NCBI GenBank assembly: GCA_937888365.1
Contig: CALBFA010000103.1
Span: forward strand, 1-64,000
Source of the DNA: an uncultured Fidelibacterota bacterium
GTDB taxonomy: Bacteria; Fidelibacterota; UBA8477; JABMPR01
DNA length: 64,000 nucleotides
Direction of reading: 5' to 3'
Positions 1 through 10,682 of this stretch are shown piece by piece (the first letter of the stretch is position 1; each line of letters opens with the position of its first letter). Made by a program: the position numbers and the translations under genes. The notes beneath the pieces were generated by a model. The model was not told the origin of the DNA, ran no database searches, and saw only the letters and a program-made list of their open reading frames with translations.

Positions 1-149
1 GGCAACGACTTTTTTTCAAAATCAATAGGGTTACATTAATTTTGAGTCAATGCGTCATATTATCCTAACATGTTGATAAATATTAAATAATTGATTTAGA
101 CCACAAAAATACTAGTTTAATCTCAGTTAAAAAAATAGGGGATTTAGTC

Positions 150-1598
150 ATGCATTTAAAAAGTAAAGTTTTATCAAAAATATGGCGTTTTAAGTTGTTC
201 ATATTTCTTTTCCCCATAATATCTATTGCACAATTCTCAACATCTGAGCCCCTCATACAATTGCCAGGGATAAATGACCAGGTTGACATCCAAAGCGATT
301 GGTGGGGTGAACAAGCCAAATACATGACATGGATAAATTATAATGACAACGTCTATTCTCTCTGTGTCCAAAAAATATTCCCAAACATCGATACTATGAT
401 AATCGTTCAGACAAGTACTAACACATTGTATAAGCCATCCATTACAATAGATGGAGACGGTTTAAAATTAGCATGGTCCGAACAAAATGATGCCTTTTGG
501 TCTCTGAAATTGACATCATTCGATGTGAATATCTGGAGCGAACCTTATACCTTAATGGCAGACGCACCAGACACCATTAAAGCAGACATTAATAATCGCA
601 GAGCCGCTTGGTCGTGTGGAGGAGAATTGTTTTTCATGATTTTTTCTGATTCTACCACCACTGGAGCCCAAGTTATTGATGTTGATGGCTGCAATAATCC
701 CTCTATAAATCAATATGGAGGTGCCTATAGCGAGAGTATTGTATATGAAAAAAATATGATTGATTCGAGCGAAATCGTGTTCGCCTCCTTAAATAGTTAT
801 ACCGGCGATATGACATGGGATTTTGAGGTTTTCTCAAATGGCTGCTTGAATCGGAATCCTGAAATCGGCTCGGTAGACAATATAAGTTTCGAAACCTACA
901 AAGATGGGCAATGGGGGATTAGCTATGCACCATTTTATTCATTTGATTACATGAGTGAACATCTGGACGTAAATGCAAATTATCGACATCCAACACAATT
1001 TACATTTGGGATTCCTGTCAGCGGAAGTCGAGAAGATATTGACGATTATTTACTGATTTACGATAGCGATTCTCTTGACGGAAATTCTGAAATTATGGCA
1101 TTATTTCAAGGGATTATGTCAGGCGTTGAATCAACGATTAATATATCAAACTTACCAGGCAGCGACACGTGGCCAGTATTGACGCAATATGGGAATTATG
1201 ACACATTGTATATTGCTGTGATTTGGCAACACGAAACTGAAACGGGGACAGAAATATGGTGGGCGAAAGCAGGTGTCGATTTGCCACAAGGCGATATTCA
1301 GTCCGAGCTTGTCAATCCGACGAATTTCAAACTACATCAGAATTATCCGAACCCATTTAATCCAAGTACAAAAATAACTTATAACTTGACTAAAAATGCG
1401 GAAATAATCCTAAATATTTATGACGTAAAAGGACACATGATTCAAACAATCTGTTCAGGTTTTACGCAAGCTGGTTCATATAGTTATAAATGGAATGGTA
1501 CGAATAATTCTGGACTTTCTGTACCCACAGGAATCTATTTTGCTCGAATGGAAACGTCGAATTATTCTGAAACGATTAAGATGCTGTATCTAAAATGA
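150..1598 (+). CDS. Secreted protein with C-terminal T9SS (Por) type A sorting domain
   Basis: 482 aa ORF; N-terminal hydrophobic signal-like segment; C-terminus NYPNPFNPSTKITYNLTKNAEIILNIYDVKGHMIQTI...GIYFARMETSNYSETIKMLYLK is a canonical T9SS type A sorting domain. Confidence 0.85.
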   Translation: MHLKSKVLSKIWRFKLFIFLFPIISIAQFSTSEPLIQLPGINDQVDIQSDWWGEQAKYMTWINYNDNVYSLCVQKIFPNIDTMIIVQTSTNTLYKPSITIDGDGLKLAWSEQNDAFWSLKLTSFDVNIWSEPYTLMADAPDTIKADINNRRAAWSCGGELFFMIFSDSTTTGAQVIDVDGCNNPSINQYGGAYSESIVYEKNMIDSSEIVFASLNSYTGDMTWDFEVFSNGCLNRNPEIGSVDNISFETYKDGQWGISYAPFYSFDYMSEHLDVNANYRHPTQFTFGIPVSGSREDIDDYLLIYDSDSLDGNSEIMALFQGIMSGVESTINISNLPGSDTWPVLTQYGNYDTLYIAVIWQHETETGTEIWWAKAGVDLPQGDIQSELVNPTNFKLHQNYPNPFNPSTKITYNLTKNAEIILNIYDVKGHMIQTICSGFTQAGSYSYKWNGTNNSGLSVPTGIYFARMETSNYSETIKMLYLK

Positions 1599-1621
1599 TA
1601 TTCTGTTTATAAAGTAAAATC

Positions 1622-1653
1622 AAAGCCTCTGTTTAATCAGGGGCTTTTTCTTT
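1622..1653 (+). terminator. Rho-independent terminator
   Basis: AAAGCCTCTG-tttaat-CAGGGGCTTTTTCTTTT just downstream of the CDS ending at 1598. Confidence 0.75.
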
Positions 1654-1792
1654 TGTCTCCAAAATCTCATCAAATTTCAAGATGCAATCTTTGCTAATTT
1701 ATTCATTAAACTTAATGACAAGAGTAATCATACACCAAAAAGTGACTGTCTTTTATAGTGCTATAGCCTGAGATAAAATTAGTTTCAGCCCT

Positions 1793-2296
1793 ATGGAAAT
1801 TTTATCAATTGCTGTCATAAGTATCATCACATTCATCGCCGTTGTCTCCTCCTGGGTGTTTTTTTCGGGAACATTCATTATGACCATTTTAGCATTGGTG
1901 ATGGCTTGGTGGGGTGGATTTCAAGGTGAGATTCAGATTATCCACATCATACTATTATTCGCATTGTCGGCAATACTGGAAGTCATCGAATTTGGATTGG
2001 GAGCTGTTGTCGCGAAACAATATGGCGCTTCAAAACGGAGTACAATTTTGTCTATTGTCGGCGGTATTGTTGGAACAATTCTCGGGGGAAGCGTCTTTAT
2101 TTTCATTGGCGCTTTGATAGGACTTCTAACGGGTGCTTATCTGGGAGCCTATTGGGGCGAGCGTCAAGACGGAAAATCGCAAAACGAAGCGAAACGCGCA
2201 GCGCTGGCCGTTTTAGCAGGGACCATTACAAGTAAAGTTCTAAAATCAGTCGCCGTTGTTTGGATTGGTTTTTGGTTAATACAGGTCGCAGGGTGA
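1793..2296 (+). CDS. DUF456 family membrane protein
   Basis: 167 aa, multiple hydrophobic helices with Gly-rich GGIVGTILGG...GALIGLLTGAYLGAYWGE, typical of DUF456. Confidence 0.75.
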   Translation: MEILSIAVISIITFIAVVSSWVFFSGTFIMTILALVMAWWGGFQGEIQIIHIILLFALSAILEVIEFGLGAVVAKQYGASKRSTILSIVGGIVGTILGGSVFIFIGALIGLLTGAYLGAYWGERQDGKSQNEAKRAALAVLAGTITSKVLKSVAVVWIGFWLIQVAG

Positions 2297-2338
2297 TAAA
2301 TAAATTGAGTGTCCGGTAGATGTCGCAAATAAATGCAA

Positions 2339-2418
2339 ATAAATGCAGATAAAAGATAAAAGATAAAATTGTGAAAAATATACTTTCAAAAGGAAAATAT
2401 AATCAGCGAAAATCAGCG
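2339..2418 (+). repeat. Direct repeat copy A (partner 3108-3194)
   Basis: ataaatgcagataaaagataaaagataaaattgtg.aaaata.actttcaaa.ggaaaatataatcagcgaaaat.agcg is shared with 3108-3194. Confidence 0.85.
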
Positions 2419-3087
2419 CGATTAGTGGGAAAGGTCAATCGACATATTAGAGGGTCGATTTTAATTATGGTATTTGCATCATCTCTCTTTTCCCAAGATT
2501 TTCAATTGGCGCGTTTGCACTATGGTGGTGGCGGTGATTGGTATGCTAATCCAAGTTCCTTGCCAAACCTCATCAATTTCGTGAATCAAGAAACGACTTT
2601 AAAACTTGATGATACAGAAGCAAGAGTCAAACTCAGTGATGGAAATTTATACAATTTCCCATTTCTATATCTCACGGGTCACGGCAATATTAAATTTACG
2701 TCTGACGAAGTTTATCGCTTAAGAGATTATTTAACCCAAGGTGGATTCCTCCATGCGGATGATAATTATGGATTAGATGAATCCTTTCGTCGAGAGATGA
2801 AGCGCGTTTTCCCTAATAAAGAATGGGTCGAGTTACCCGCGACGCATCCCATATTTAATACGAAATTTAGTTTCCCTAATGGCTTGCCTAAGATACATGA
2901 ACATGATGGCAAACGTCCCCAAGCTCTTGGATTATTTCACGAAGGGAAACTCGTCGTCCTTTATACCTATGAATCGGATTTAGGCGATGGCTGGGAAGAT
3001 TTGGAAGTCCATAAAGATGGCGAAACTAAACATTTAGCGGCACTTAAAATGGGCGTCAATATTTTGATGTATTGCTTTATGCCTTAA
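2371..3087 (+). CDS. DUF4159 domain-containing secreted protein
   Basis: QLARLHYGGGGDWYANPSSLPNLINF...FLYLTGHGNIKFTSDE...LRDYLTQGGFLHADDNYGLDESFRREMKRVFP. The first ~18 codons of the ORF lie in a repeat; the true start is probably GTG at about 2425 (VGKVNRHIRGSILIMVFASSLFSQ). Confidence 0.8.
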   Translation: MKNILSKGKYNQRKSARLVGKVNRHIRGSILIMVFASSLFSQDFQLARLHYGGGGDWYANPSSLPNLINFVNQETTLKLDDTEARVKLSDGNLYNFPFLYLTGHGNIKFTSDEVYRLRDYLTQGGFLHADDNYGLDESFRREMKRVFPNKEWVELPATHPIFNTKFSFPNGLPKIHEHDGKRPQALGLFHEGKLVVLYTYESDLGDGWEDLEVHKDGETKHLAALKMGVNILMYCFMP

Positions 3088-3107
3088 TGAAAAAATATTT
3101 AACACAG

Positions 3108-3194
3108 ATAAATGCAGATAAAAAACAAAAGATAAAAGATAAAATTGTGCAAAATAGACTTTCAAATGGAAAATATAATCAGCGAAAATTAGCG
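3108..3194 (+). repeat. Direct repeat copy B (partner 2339-2418)
   Basis: Near-identical to 2339-2418 except for a short insertion and a few substitutions. Confidence 0.85.
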
Positions 3195-3226
3195 AGAGAA
3201 GAAAGTTTGAACGCGAAGAGAAGTAA

Positions 3227-6200
3227 TTGACAGAAGTAAGCAGAAATAAATCAATTATAATTGATGTAAATCCATTTAAAATGGTCTTTAAACCATTTGC
3301 CAGCGCCATTGCGAGAGGATTTCGTACAAAAAGTCTTTTAAGTCTTGGACTCTTATTACTCATAATATTTTTTGGTATTATAAGCGCTGAATCAATTCGT
3401 TATTTCGACTCTGAAATGCGCTGGTTTCTCCTTCGAATATTTATTGGGATAGGCCTTTTTGGCGCAGCCTCAATTGCGATTCTAACACAACTTTTATCAA
3501 ATCAAAAATTAAAAAGCACGACCTCGATTTCCATCACAAAAGCATTGAGTGAGAAATTGCATGAGGGAGGTCAAATAATATTACAAGGCTTTCATCTTTC
3601 AAACGACCCGATGCAAGCGGGGATTTCGGTGGAGCTCAAAGACATCGCTATACAAAATGCCTTGTCTCAATTGCAACAAGTCGATGCTCATATCCTCTAC
3701 CCTGAATTTAGAATTAAAATATTGAAAAAACGCTTCACGCTTGTATCTGGAGCGCTATTGATTTTAGCCCTTATATTCTTTCAACCCATTTCCTTAGCAT
3801 TCACAAGAGTGATGCATCCATTTACCGTTTTCGAATATCCTATGCCCGTTATTATAAAAATTCAAGCTGATGACTATGACGTTTTGGCCGGCGATACGAT
3901 TCATGTTTCGGGACAAATATTGGGTCGTGAGGCTCAATCCGTACATCTTCTTATCGATTCAAAAAATCATCATAATGATAAAATCATCCGTGTCCGTGAT
4001 TCGAATTATGAGATGATTTTACCACGCGTTCAAGAATCTTTTAGCGTCATCGCATCCTCTAAAATGGCTTATTTCTGGGAGCCTTGGACATGGGCTCGTT
4101 CGGATATAATTTCTGTTCATGTCCTCAATCGCCCCGTTGTATCATCCATGGAAACAACCATCATTCCGCCGAAATACACAGGACTAGAAATTCAGATATC
4201 AACGGATAATGCGCGTAAAATCAGTACATTACCTGGGAGTAAAATTGAAATTAGGGGTAAGAGTACAAAGGCTTTGAGCCGTGCAGTCGTTCAATTTCAA
4301 ACAAAATCAGATATTGCATGCGACGTGAAAAGCGATGTCTTTTTTGCGAACTGGACGATTCATCAATCGGATAATTTTAAATTGAATATTTTTGATGATG
4401 ACTCAATCCCAAATTTGAATCCTCTCGAATATCTGGTTTATATTGACGAAGATGCAGCGCCTTATATCAAGATTATTTTGCCTGCTATGGATGTCTTACT
4501 CGGTGATAATGCGCAATTGCCCTTGCGCTTGAAAATTGGCGATGATTTCGGTTTTTCTAAACTATTGTTGAATTATCGAATTCTAAAACCCGACTATTTT
4601 GAGCCTGATTCGACGGTTTATAAAAGCAATATTAAGATTCCCTCTGATTCGAAGACAGCCGCTGAATTCGATTGGAATTGGGACTTATCGGAACTGAATC
4701 TTATCCCTGAATGGGGCGTCGAGTACTGGTTCCAAATTTATGACAATAATAATGTCTCAGGCTATTCAATGGCGAAATCAAAGGTTTATTCGGCGCGATT
4801 GCCATCCATGTTAGAAATGTTTGAACAAACGGATGCAAAGGAAAAAGAGATTCGTCAAGATACAGAATCCGTTTTGGAATCTGTCAAAGACATCAAAGAA
4901 AAAATTGATCAACTTGCCATGGAAGTTAAGAAAGATCAGCAACTCGATTGGAATCAGCAGCAAGATGCTCAAAACGCTATGGCGGATATGAAAGCCTTAG
5001 AACAGCAGCTGGAAGCCATCAGTGAAGAGTTGGACAAAATGATTCAGGAATCACAAGAACAGAATCTTTTTGACGACGAAACATTGAATCAATTCGAAGA
5101 ACTTCAAAAGATGTTTGAAAATCTCATGACGCAAGAATTGAAAGAAGCCATGCGAAACCTTCAAGACGCTATGGAGGAAAATAATCCCCAAGCTATGGAA
5201 AATGCCATGTCTGAGTTTCAGCAATCGATGGACGAATTTAAAAAAAGTCTGGAACGCACTTTAGAATTATTCAAGCAAGTCGAGATGGAACAGAAGATGG
5301 ACGAACTTTCATCGCGGATGGCAGAGATGGCGAAACAGCAAGAAGAATTGTTGAATTCCATGGATGAAAACAGTCCCGAAACAACGGCGGCACTTGAAGA
5401 AAATATTGAAAAAGCATTTGAACAAGCTCAAAAAGTGGCAGAGGAATTAAAAGAACTTGCCGAAGAAAATGAGAATTTAGACACGAGTCAATTGGACGAA
5501 CTTCAATCTGAAATGTCTGAATCTGGCGCAAAAGAAGATTTAAGTGAAGCGACGGATCAATTTAAAGAAGGGAATATGGAAGCGGGCAAGCCGTCTGCGA
5601 AATCAGCCCAGAAAAAATTACAAAAAATGGCGCAACAAGCGGGACAAATGCAACAAGGGATGCAGCAACAAATGATGGAACAAGTCATGGGAGAATTTCG
5701 AAAAATCCTCATGAAAACCTTGTCTCTCAGTCAACGTCAGGAGGCCCTTGAAAGTGAAACGAAAAAAGCGCGTTCCACCAGTTCGACTTTACGAGATTAT
5801 GCAGATGATCAATACGACTTAACGCGCAATATTCAGCAAATTGCCGCTGAACTTTCGGATTTAGGCAACGAGACATTCGCCGTATCGGGGAAAAGTGCGA
5901 AGCAATTAGGCAAAGCATTGTCCGCGATGCAAGAGGCTATTTCCGAGATGGAAAGTCGTCGACCGGGTCAGGCGGCGGGTCAACAAAAAGGTGCACGACA
6001 AGCGTTGAATCAACTCGCGCAAGACCTCGCATCGTCCATGCAATCATTAGAAGAAGGTGGCCAAGCGTCTGGATTTCAACAGTATATGGAATCGCTCCAA
6101 AAAATGGCCGGCCAGCAACAAGGTTTAAATCAAGAAACGATGATGCAAATGGGGCAAGGCAATCAATCCATGATGCAACAAATGGCGAGACGTCAGTCAG

Positions 6201-6613
6201 CCTTAAGAGATCAATTGGGCCAAATTGAGCAAGGAATGGGGAATGATGGCCGCATGCTCGGAGATTTAGGAAAAATCGGTGAAGAGATGGAAGCCGTCGC
6301 CAAAGAACTCAATGCGAAGCGACCTAATAAAAAAGTTGTTGAGCAGCAGGAACGTATTTTGTCCAAATTGTTAGATGCTCAACGCTCCGCTCATCAACGT
6401 GATTTTAGCAAAAAACGCAAATCCGAGACGGCCTCGGAAATTAATAATTCAAGTCTTAGGATAGAGCTTCCCGACGATTTAGGCGAGAAGCGAAATATTC
6501 TCTACGAAGAATTGATTTACAGCCTAAAACAGTCATATACGCCAGAAGAGCGCGCACTGATTCAGCAATATTTCCAACTTTTAGAAGAGATGGAGACACC
6601 CCTTGCGCCGTAA
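3227..6613 (+). CDS. DUF4175 family membrane / long coiled-coil protein
   Basis: 1128 aa; N-terminal TM helices, beta-rich middle, long Q/E/M/K-rich coiled-coil; follows the DUF4159 gene. Start codon is uncertain. Confidence 0.7.
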   Translation: MTEVSRNKSIIIDVNPFKMVFKPFASAIARGFRTKSLLSLGLLLLIIFFGIISAESIRYFDSEMRWFLLRIFIGIGLFGAASIAILTQLLSNQKLKSTTSISITKALSEKLHEGGQIILQGFHLSNDPMQAGISVELKDIAIQNALSQLQQVDAHILYPEFRIKILKKRFTLVSGALLILALIFFQPISLAFTRVMHPFTVFEYPMPVIIKIQADDYDVLAGDTIHVSGQILGREAQSVHLLIDSKNHHNDKIIRVRDSNYEMILPRVQESFSVIASSKMAYFWEPWTWARSDIISVHVLNRPVVSSMETTIIPPKYTGLEIQISTDNARKISTLPGSKIEIRGKSTKALSRAVVQFQTKSDIACDVKSDVFFANWTIHQSDNFKLNIFDDDSIPNLNPLEYLVYIDEDAAPYIKIILPAMDVLLGDNAQLPLRLKIGDDFGFSKLLLNYRILKPDYFEPDSTVYKSNIKIPSDSKTAAEFDWNWDLSELNLIPEWGVEYWFQIYDNNNVSGYSMAKSKVYSARLPSMLEMFEQTDAKEKEIRQDTESVLESVKDIKEKIDQLAMEVKKDQQLDWNQQQDAQNAMADMKALEQQLEAISEELDKMIQESQEQNLFDDETLNQFEELQKMFENLMTQELKEAMRNLQDAMEENNPQAMENAMSEFQQSMDEFKKSLERTLELFKQVEMEQKMDELSSRMAEMAKQQEELLNSMDENSPETTAALEENIEKAFEQAQKVAEELKELAEENENLDTSQLDELQSEMSESGAKEDLSEATDQFKEGNMEAGKPSAKSAQKKLQKMAQQAGQMQQGMQQQMMEQVMGEFRKILMKTLSLSQRQEALESETKKARSTSSTLRDYADDQYDLTRNIQQIAAELSDLGNETFAVSGKSAKQLGKALSAMQEAISEMESRRPGQAAGQQKGARQALNQLAQDLASSMQSLEEGGQASGFQQYMESLQKMAGQQQGLNQETMMQMGQGNQSMMQQMARRQSALRDQLGQIEQGMGNDGRMLGDLGKIGEEMEAVAKELNAKRPNKKVVEQQERILSKLLDAQRSAHQRDFSKKRKSETASEINNSSLRIELPDDLGEKRNILYEELIYSLKQSYTPEERALIQQYFQLLEEMETPLAP

Positions 6614-8495
6614 AAATTTACCATTTCTATTTTCAATGTTGTTGATTTTTGTTCTATCATTGATGTCTCCTATTTATGGACAAAAGAGTCAGAGACAAGC
6701 GTTTGATATCCAATATAAGCGAGCTCAAAGTTACGAGCGATTCGGACAAAATGATGAAGCCTTAGCTTTGTATCTTTCGATTTTGGAAAAGAATCCAGAT
6801 GAGCGTCGCGCTTATTATCGCGCAATGCAACTCTACGAAGCTAATGAAAATTGGGACGGTCAGTTGACATTATTAGGGGAACGCTTAAAGCTATCTCCAC
6901 AAGATATAGAATTAAGAGCCGATGAAGCACGCATCCGCTATGGCATGGGCGAAAAGGAATTGGCGAAAGAAATTTGGGAGACGATTGTTGAAAATGCAGG
7001 TCGCAGCGAGAATGTATTTCGCCTTGTTTCAAACGCACAAATTCGAACCCAAGCTCTGGATTTAGCGAAAGCAACCTTGTTAGCGGGACGTCAGAAATTG
7101 GGACGGAATTCATTATTTGCCAACGACTTAGCGCGCCTCTATAAAGTGAGGGGCGAAATAGATTTAGCGACACAGGAACTATTGCTCTATTTCGATGCAA
7201 ATACCCACGCAAAAAACTATATAGAGCGCGAACTCGTCGGTTTTCTAGACAATCCTGATAATCTTCCTATCGTTATTGAAGCATTAAAAATATGGGGAAA
7301 ACAGACGGACAATATTTTGGCGTCTATAGATTTTAGTGTTACAATTTTACTTCATGAAAAGAAATATGATGATGCGGTTCATGAAATTTCGGCTCAGACA
7401 CCAAGCATCCTCGCCCCTCAAACGCTTTTGAATTATGCCATGAGTTTTGAGGCAGAAAAAGCCTGGAGCGCAGCTCAAAAGGTTTATGAAAAACTCATTT
7501 TAGAAACGAAAAATGAGAAATATGCTGGAGCTGCTATTTTGGGTTTAGGACGCGCTATTGAGCATCAAGTTTTAGAAAATAACGAGGAACAATCCATGGC
7601 TGGATTTTATGAGGGGAACACCTTTTTTGCGATTCCTTTTGTTTTTTCGGGTTCGAATCAAGAAAAATTGAATGAGGCGATTTCACTATATAAAGATTTG
7701 GATCGGGGGCAAAAAAGCGGTCTCCGCGCCGAAGCAGTATTTCGCCTAAGTGATTTGCAGCTTCGCGTTTTAAGCGACACCGATTCAGCAATCAAAGGTT
7801 TTGAAACCGTTATGATGACGCCAAGTAATAGAAATTTGCAACAAGAGGCGGGCTTTCGCCTTATTGAATGTCACCTTGTGAAAGGCGATACGGTTGCCGC
7901 AAAAAACATATGGAATCAAGTCATTACATTGACAGGTGCCGACGAAGATGATTCCCAATTTATTGCGGAAAATTTGCGGATATCCCTTCATTCAAAAAAT
8001 TGGACGTATCTAAAAAAAGCCTTGTTAAATCTTTCCGGTTCAACGCGTCCCGCCGATCCGCTATTTAATGATGGCTTGGAACTGTCGTCATTTATAGAAG
8101 GCAATGGGACCTTAGAGGATGAAAATCTCAAGCGCTATTTGGAAGCAGAAGTTCTCATTGGGCGACACAAACTCAGCGAAGCGTCAAAATTACTGAAACT
8201 GATTCAAAGGGGAGACGTGGCAGACGACGCGGCGATTCGAAGAATTGAGCTTTTAATGCTGTTGAAGCAATTCAAAGCAGCCGAAGATGAACTAAATATC
8301 TTTTTAGAAAAGTATGAAACGTCGGATTGGTTTGATGTCGCACTTATCTGGAATGCGGAGTTACAGGAAAAAAGAGGCGTAGAAAATGTGACGTTAATTC
8401 CTCATTATGAACGCGTCCTTGTGGAACGACCCTATTCTCTTTATGCGTCCCAATGTCTGACAAAAATTCGTCAACTTCGTGGCGATTTTAATTAA
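6603..8495 (+). CDS. Secreted tetratricopeptide-repeat protein
   Basis: 630 aa, signal peptide MRRKNLPFLFSMLLIFVLSLMSPIYG, TPR-like helices (YERFGQNDEALALYLSILEKNPDERRAYYRAMQLYEA); overlaps the upstream ORF by 11 nt. Confidence 0.75.
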   Translation: MRRKNLPFLFSMLLIFVLSLMSPIYGQKSQRQAFDIQYKRAQSYERFGQNDEALALYLSILEKNPDERRAYYRAMQLYEANENWDGQLTLLGERLKLSPQDIELRADEARIRYGMGEKELAKEIWETIVENAGRSENVFRLVSNAQIRTQALDLAKATLLAGRQKLGRNSLFANDLARLYKVRGEIDLATQELLLYFDANTHAKNYIERELVGFLDNPDNLPIVIEALKIWGKQTDNILASIDFSVTILLHEKKYDDAVHEISAQTPSILAPQTLLNYAMSFEAEKAWSAAQKVYEKLILETKNEKYAGAAILGLGRAIEHQVLENNEEQSMAGFYEGNTFFAIPFVFSGSNQEKLNEAISLYKDLDRGQKSGLRAEAVFRLSDLQLRVLSDTDSAIKGFETVMMTPSNRNLQQEAGFRLIECHLVKGDTVAAKNIWNQVITLTGADEDDSQFIAENLRISLHSKNWTYLKKALLNLSGSTRPADPLFNDGLELSSFIEGNGTLEDENLKRYLEAEVLIGRHKLSEASKLLKLIQRGDVADDAAIRRIELLMLLKQFKAAEDELNIFLEKYETSDWFDVALIWNAELQEKRGVENVTLIPHYERVLVERPYSLYASQCLTKIRQLRGDFN

Positions 8496-8540
8496 AATAT
8501 GCAAACGAACTGGCTGAAAATGACTGGAAAATACGTTTAA

Positions 8541-9803
8541 ATGAAAAATAGAATTCTAATCACAATAATTTTTATAATGACATTTTCGACAAGTTACGGA
8601 AGCAAGATTCTCATTCCCATGGATGCATCACAAACGGATCATTTAAAAGCCTATGGCATTGCGTTTTGGGTTTTGGAACGAGGACAAAATGTGGAATGGC
8701 TCCTTAATTATCGCGGTGGTTCATTTTTAATGGATTTTAATAATGAAATTGTACAAGAATGTCGCATACGAGACGTCAAAAATGAAACGATTTCATCAGG
8801 CTCTGAAACGCAAATTTACGCCGATATTGAAGGTGGGAATATGGATGTCGTCATCCTAGAAAAGACGCCTAATATCGCCGTTTACACACCGCCGGGAAAA
8901 CAACCTTGGGACGACGCCGTAACGCTAGCCCTTACCTACGCTGAAATTGAGTACGACGAAGTTTGGGATTTGGACGTGCTCGAGGGCAAATTACAGGGTT
9001 ATGATTGGCTTCATTTGCATCATGAAGATTTCACCGGTCAGTATGGCAAATTTTATCGTAATTATCGCAATGCACCTTGGTATCAGCAACAAAAACAAGA
9101 GTATGAATCATTTGCACACAATCATGGATTTATGTCTGTGTCCCAAGAAAAGAAAATGGTAGCGAAAAAAATAAGCGAATTTGTGGGGAACGGCGGATTC
9201 CTATTTGCCATGTGTAGCGCAACGGATGCCTTTGATATAGCACTCGCTGCCGAAGGAATTGATATTGTTGATCGCGTTTATGATGGCTCACCCGTTGATC
9301 CTCAGGCGCAAGAAAAATTGAATTATTCCAAGTCCCTAGCTTTTGATAATTATCAGCTTTATACGGATCCAATGTTATATGAATATAGCGACATTGATTT
9401 CCCTTCTTCTATCCGTCCTGTGGCGCCTGGAGCGGAAGCAGACTATTTTACACTCTTCGAATTCTCAGCAAAGTGGGATCCTGTACCAACGATGTTGACG
9501 CAAAATCATGTGGGTATTGTAAAGGGTTTTATGGGACAAACGACGGGCTATAGACGTGACAAAATTAAAAAGCATGTCATCATCATGGGTGATGTTCCGA
9601 ACGGTGAACAAGTAAAATATATACATGGTAATGCCGGAAAAGGGACCTTTACCTTTTTAGGGGGACATGATCCCGAAGACTATCAGCATTTCGTGGGAGA
9701 CCCACCGACTCAGCTTTCGTTGCATCGCAATTCGCCTGGGTATCGACTTATTTTAAACAATGTGCTTTTCCCAGCAGCGAAGAAAAAAGATCGAAAAACG
9801 TAA
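8541..9803 (+). CDS. Conserved secreted protein of the DUF4159/DUF4175 gene cluster (relatives often labelled 'asparagine synthetase B')
   Basis: 420 aa with signal peptide; KILIPMDASQTDHLKAYGIAFWVLERGQNVEWLLNYRGGSF. No SGGxDS synthetase motif is visible. Confidence 0.55.
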   Translation: MKNRILITIIFIMTFSTSYGSKILIPMDASQTDHLKAYGIAFWVLERGQNVEWLLNYRGGSFLMDFNNEIVQECRIRDVKNETISSGSETQIYADIEGGNMDVVILEKTPNIAVYTPPGKQPWDDAVTLALTYAEIEYDEVWDLDVLEGKLQGYDWLHLHHEDFTGQYGKFYRNYRNAPWYQQQKQEYESFAHNHGFMSVSQEKKMVAKKISEFVGNGGFLFAMCSATDAFDIALAAEGIDIVDRVYDGSPVDPQAQEKLNYSKSLAFDNYQLYTDPMLYEYSDIDFPSSIRPVAPGAEADYFTLFEFSAKWDPVPTMLTQNHVGIVKGFMGQTTGYRRDKIKKHVIIMGDVPNGEQVKYIHGNAGKGTFTFLGGHDPEDYQHFVGDPPTQLSLHRNSPGYRLILNNVLFPAAKKKDRKT

Positions 9804-9916
9804 TTGAATTGGTGGCTTTATTTTTTGATTTTAATAATGAAATAAAGGATCAAAATCGTCGAAATTGGAGCCTATATTTTCTAATGAATTACGTGAAACT
9901 TCAACTAGATTAAGCG

Positions 9917-10621
9917 ATGATGCTGAAACAAAATAAATTACAACCGAAAACTTGGATCATTTTTTGGCTTTTTACTTTTGCCTTTTTTGCAAGCTCGCTA
10001 TTTGGACAAATTGAAAAAGAAAACGGTACCTTGTATTATCGTGAATGGAGTCGAGCAGATGTATCACCTCCACAAACTCGAAGTGAATTATTAGGCAAAC
10101 CTCATGTAGGTGTAACGTATAAATTTGATAAAGTTATTGCGGTTGTTTGGTATAATGCTGAGGATCGAATCGTAAAGCGAGAACGCTCATTTTATGACCA
10201 GAATGGTAACCCTAAAACCCGCAAAGTCTTTGATGGGAATAATCAGCTTGTAAAGGAATTTCAATTTCGAACCAACGCAGGGACTTTGCCTGAATTAAAA
10301 TTTGTCTTCGGGGAAAATTTTGTTCAAATCGATCGTTATTTTTTGGTTGAAATCGACTACAATAGTAATGGAAGGGAACTTCTATTTACCATCAAAGAAA
10401 TTTCAGGCGAACTTATTTGCCATCGTCAGACTGCCTATAATGAGGATGGTCGGAAGCGTGAAGAAATTTTCGTAAATGATACGAACAATAGTATTATTAC
10501 GCGCACAAAATTCAAATATGATATTGAAAAAAATCAGACAGTTGTCGAAGAATATGATGGTGATGCAAACTTAACAAGTCGTGTGGTTTTATATGGTCAT
10601 GACGATTTTTTAACCAAATAG
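9917..10621 (+). CDS. Hypothetical secreted protein
   Basis: 234 aa, signal-like N-terminus; repeated beta-strand pattern (YDQNGNPKTRKVFDGNNQLVKEFQF). Confidence 0.5.
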   Translation: MMLKQNKLQPKTWIIFWLFTFAFFASSLFGQIEKENGTLYYREWSRADVSPPQTRSELLGKPHVGVTYKFDKVIAVVWYNAEDRIVKRERSFYDQNGNPKTRKVFDGNNQLVKEFQFRTNAGTLPELKFVFGENFVQIDRYFLVEIDYNSNGRELLFTIKEISGELICHRQTAYNEDGRKREEIFVNDTNNSIITRTKFKYDIEKNQTVVEEYDGDANLTSRVVLYGHDDFLTK

Positions 10622-10682
10622 GTTTCGCTCCCAATACTGCAATAGAAGCAACAGAAAACGTTTTAAAACAAAGGGATTTGGA

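Noticed and set aside
8541-9803. Calling this gene asnB
   Set aside because: No SGGxDS motif or N-terminal nucleophile Cys glutaminase; it has a signal peptide.
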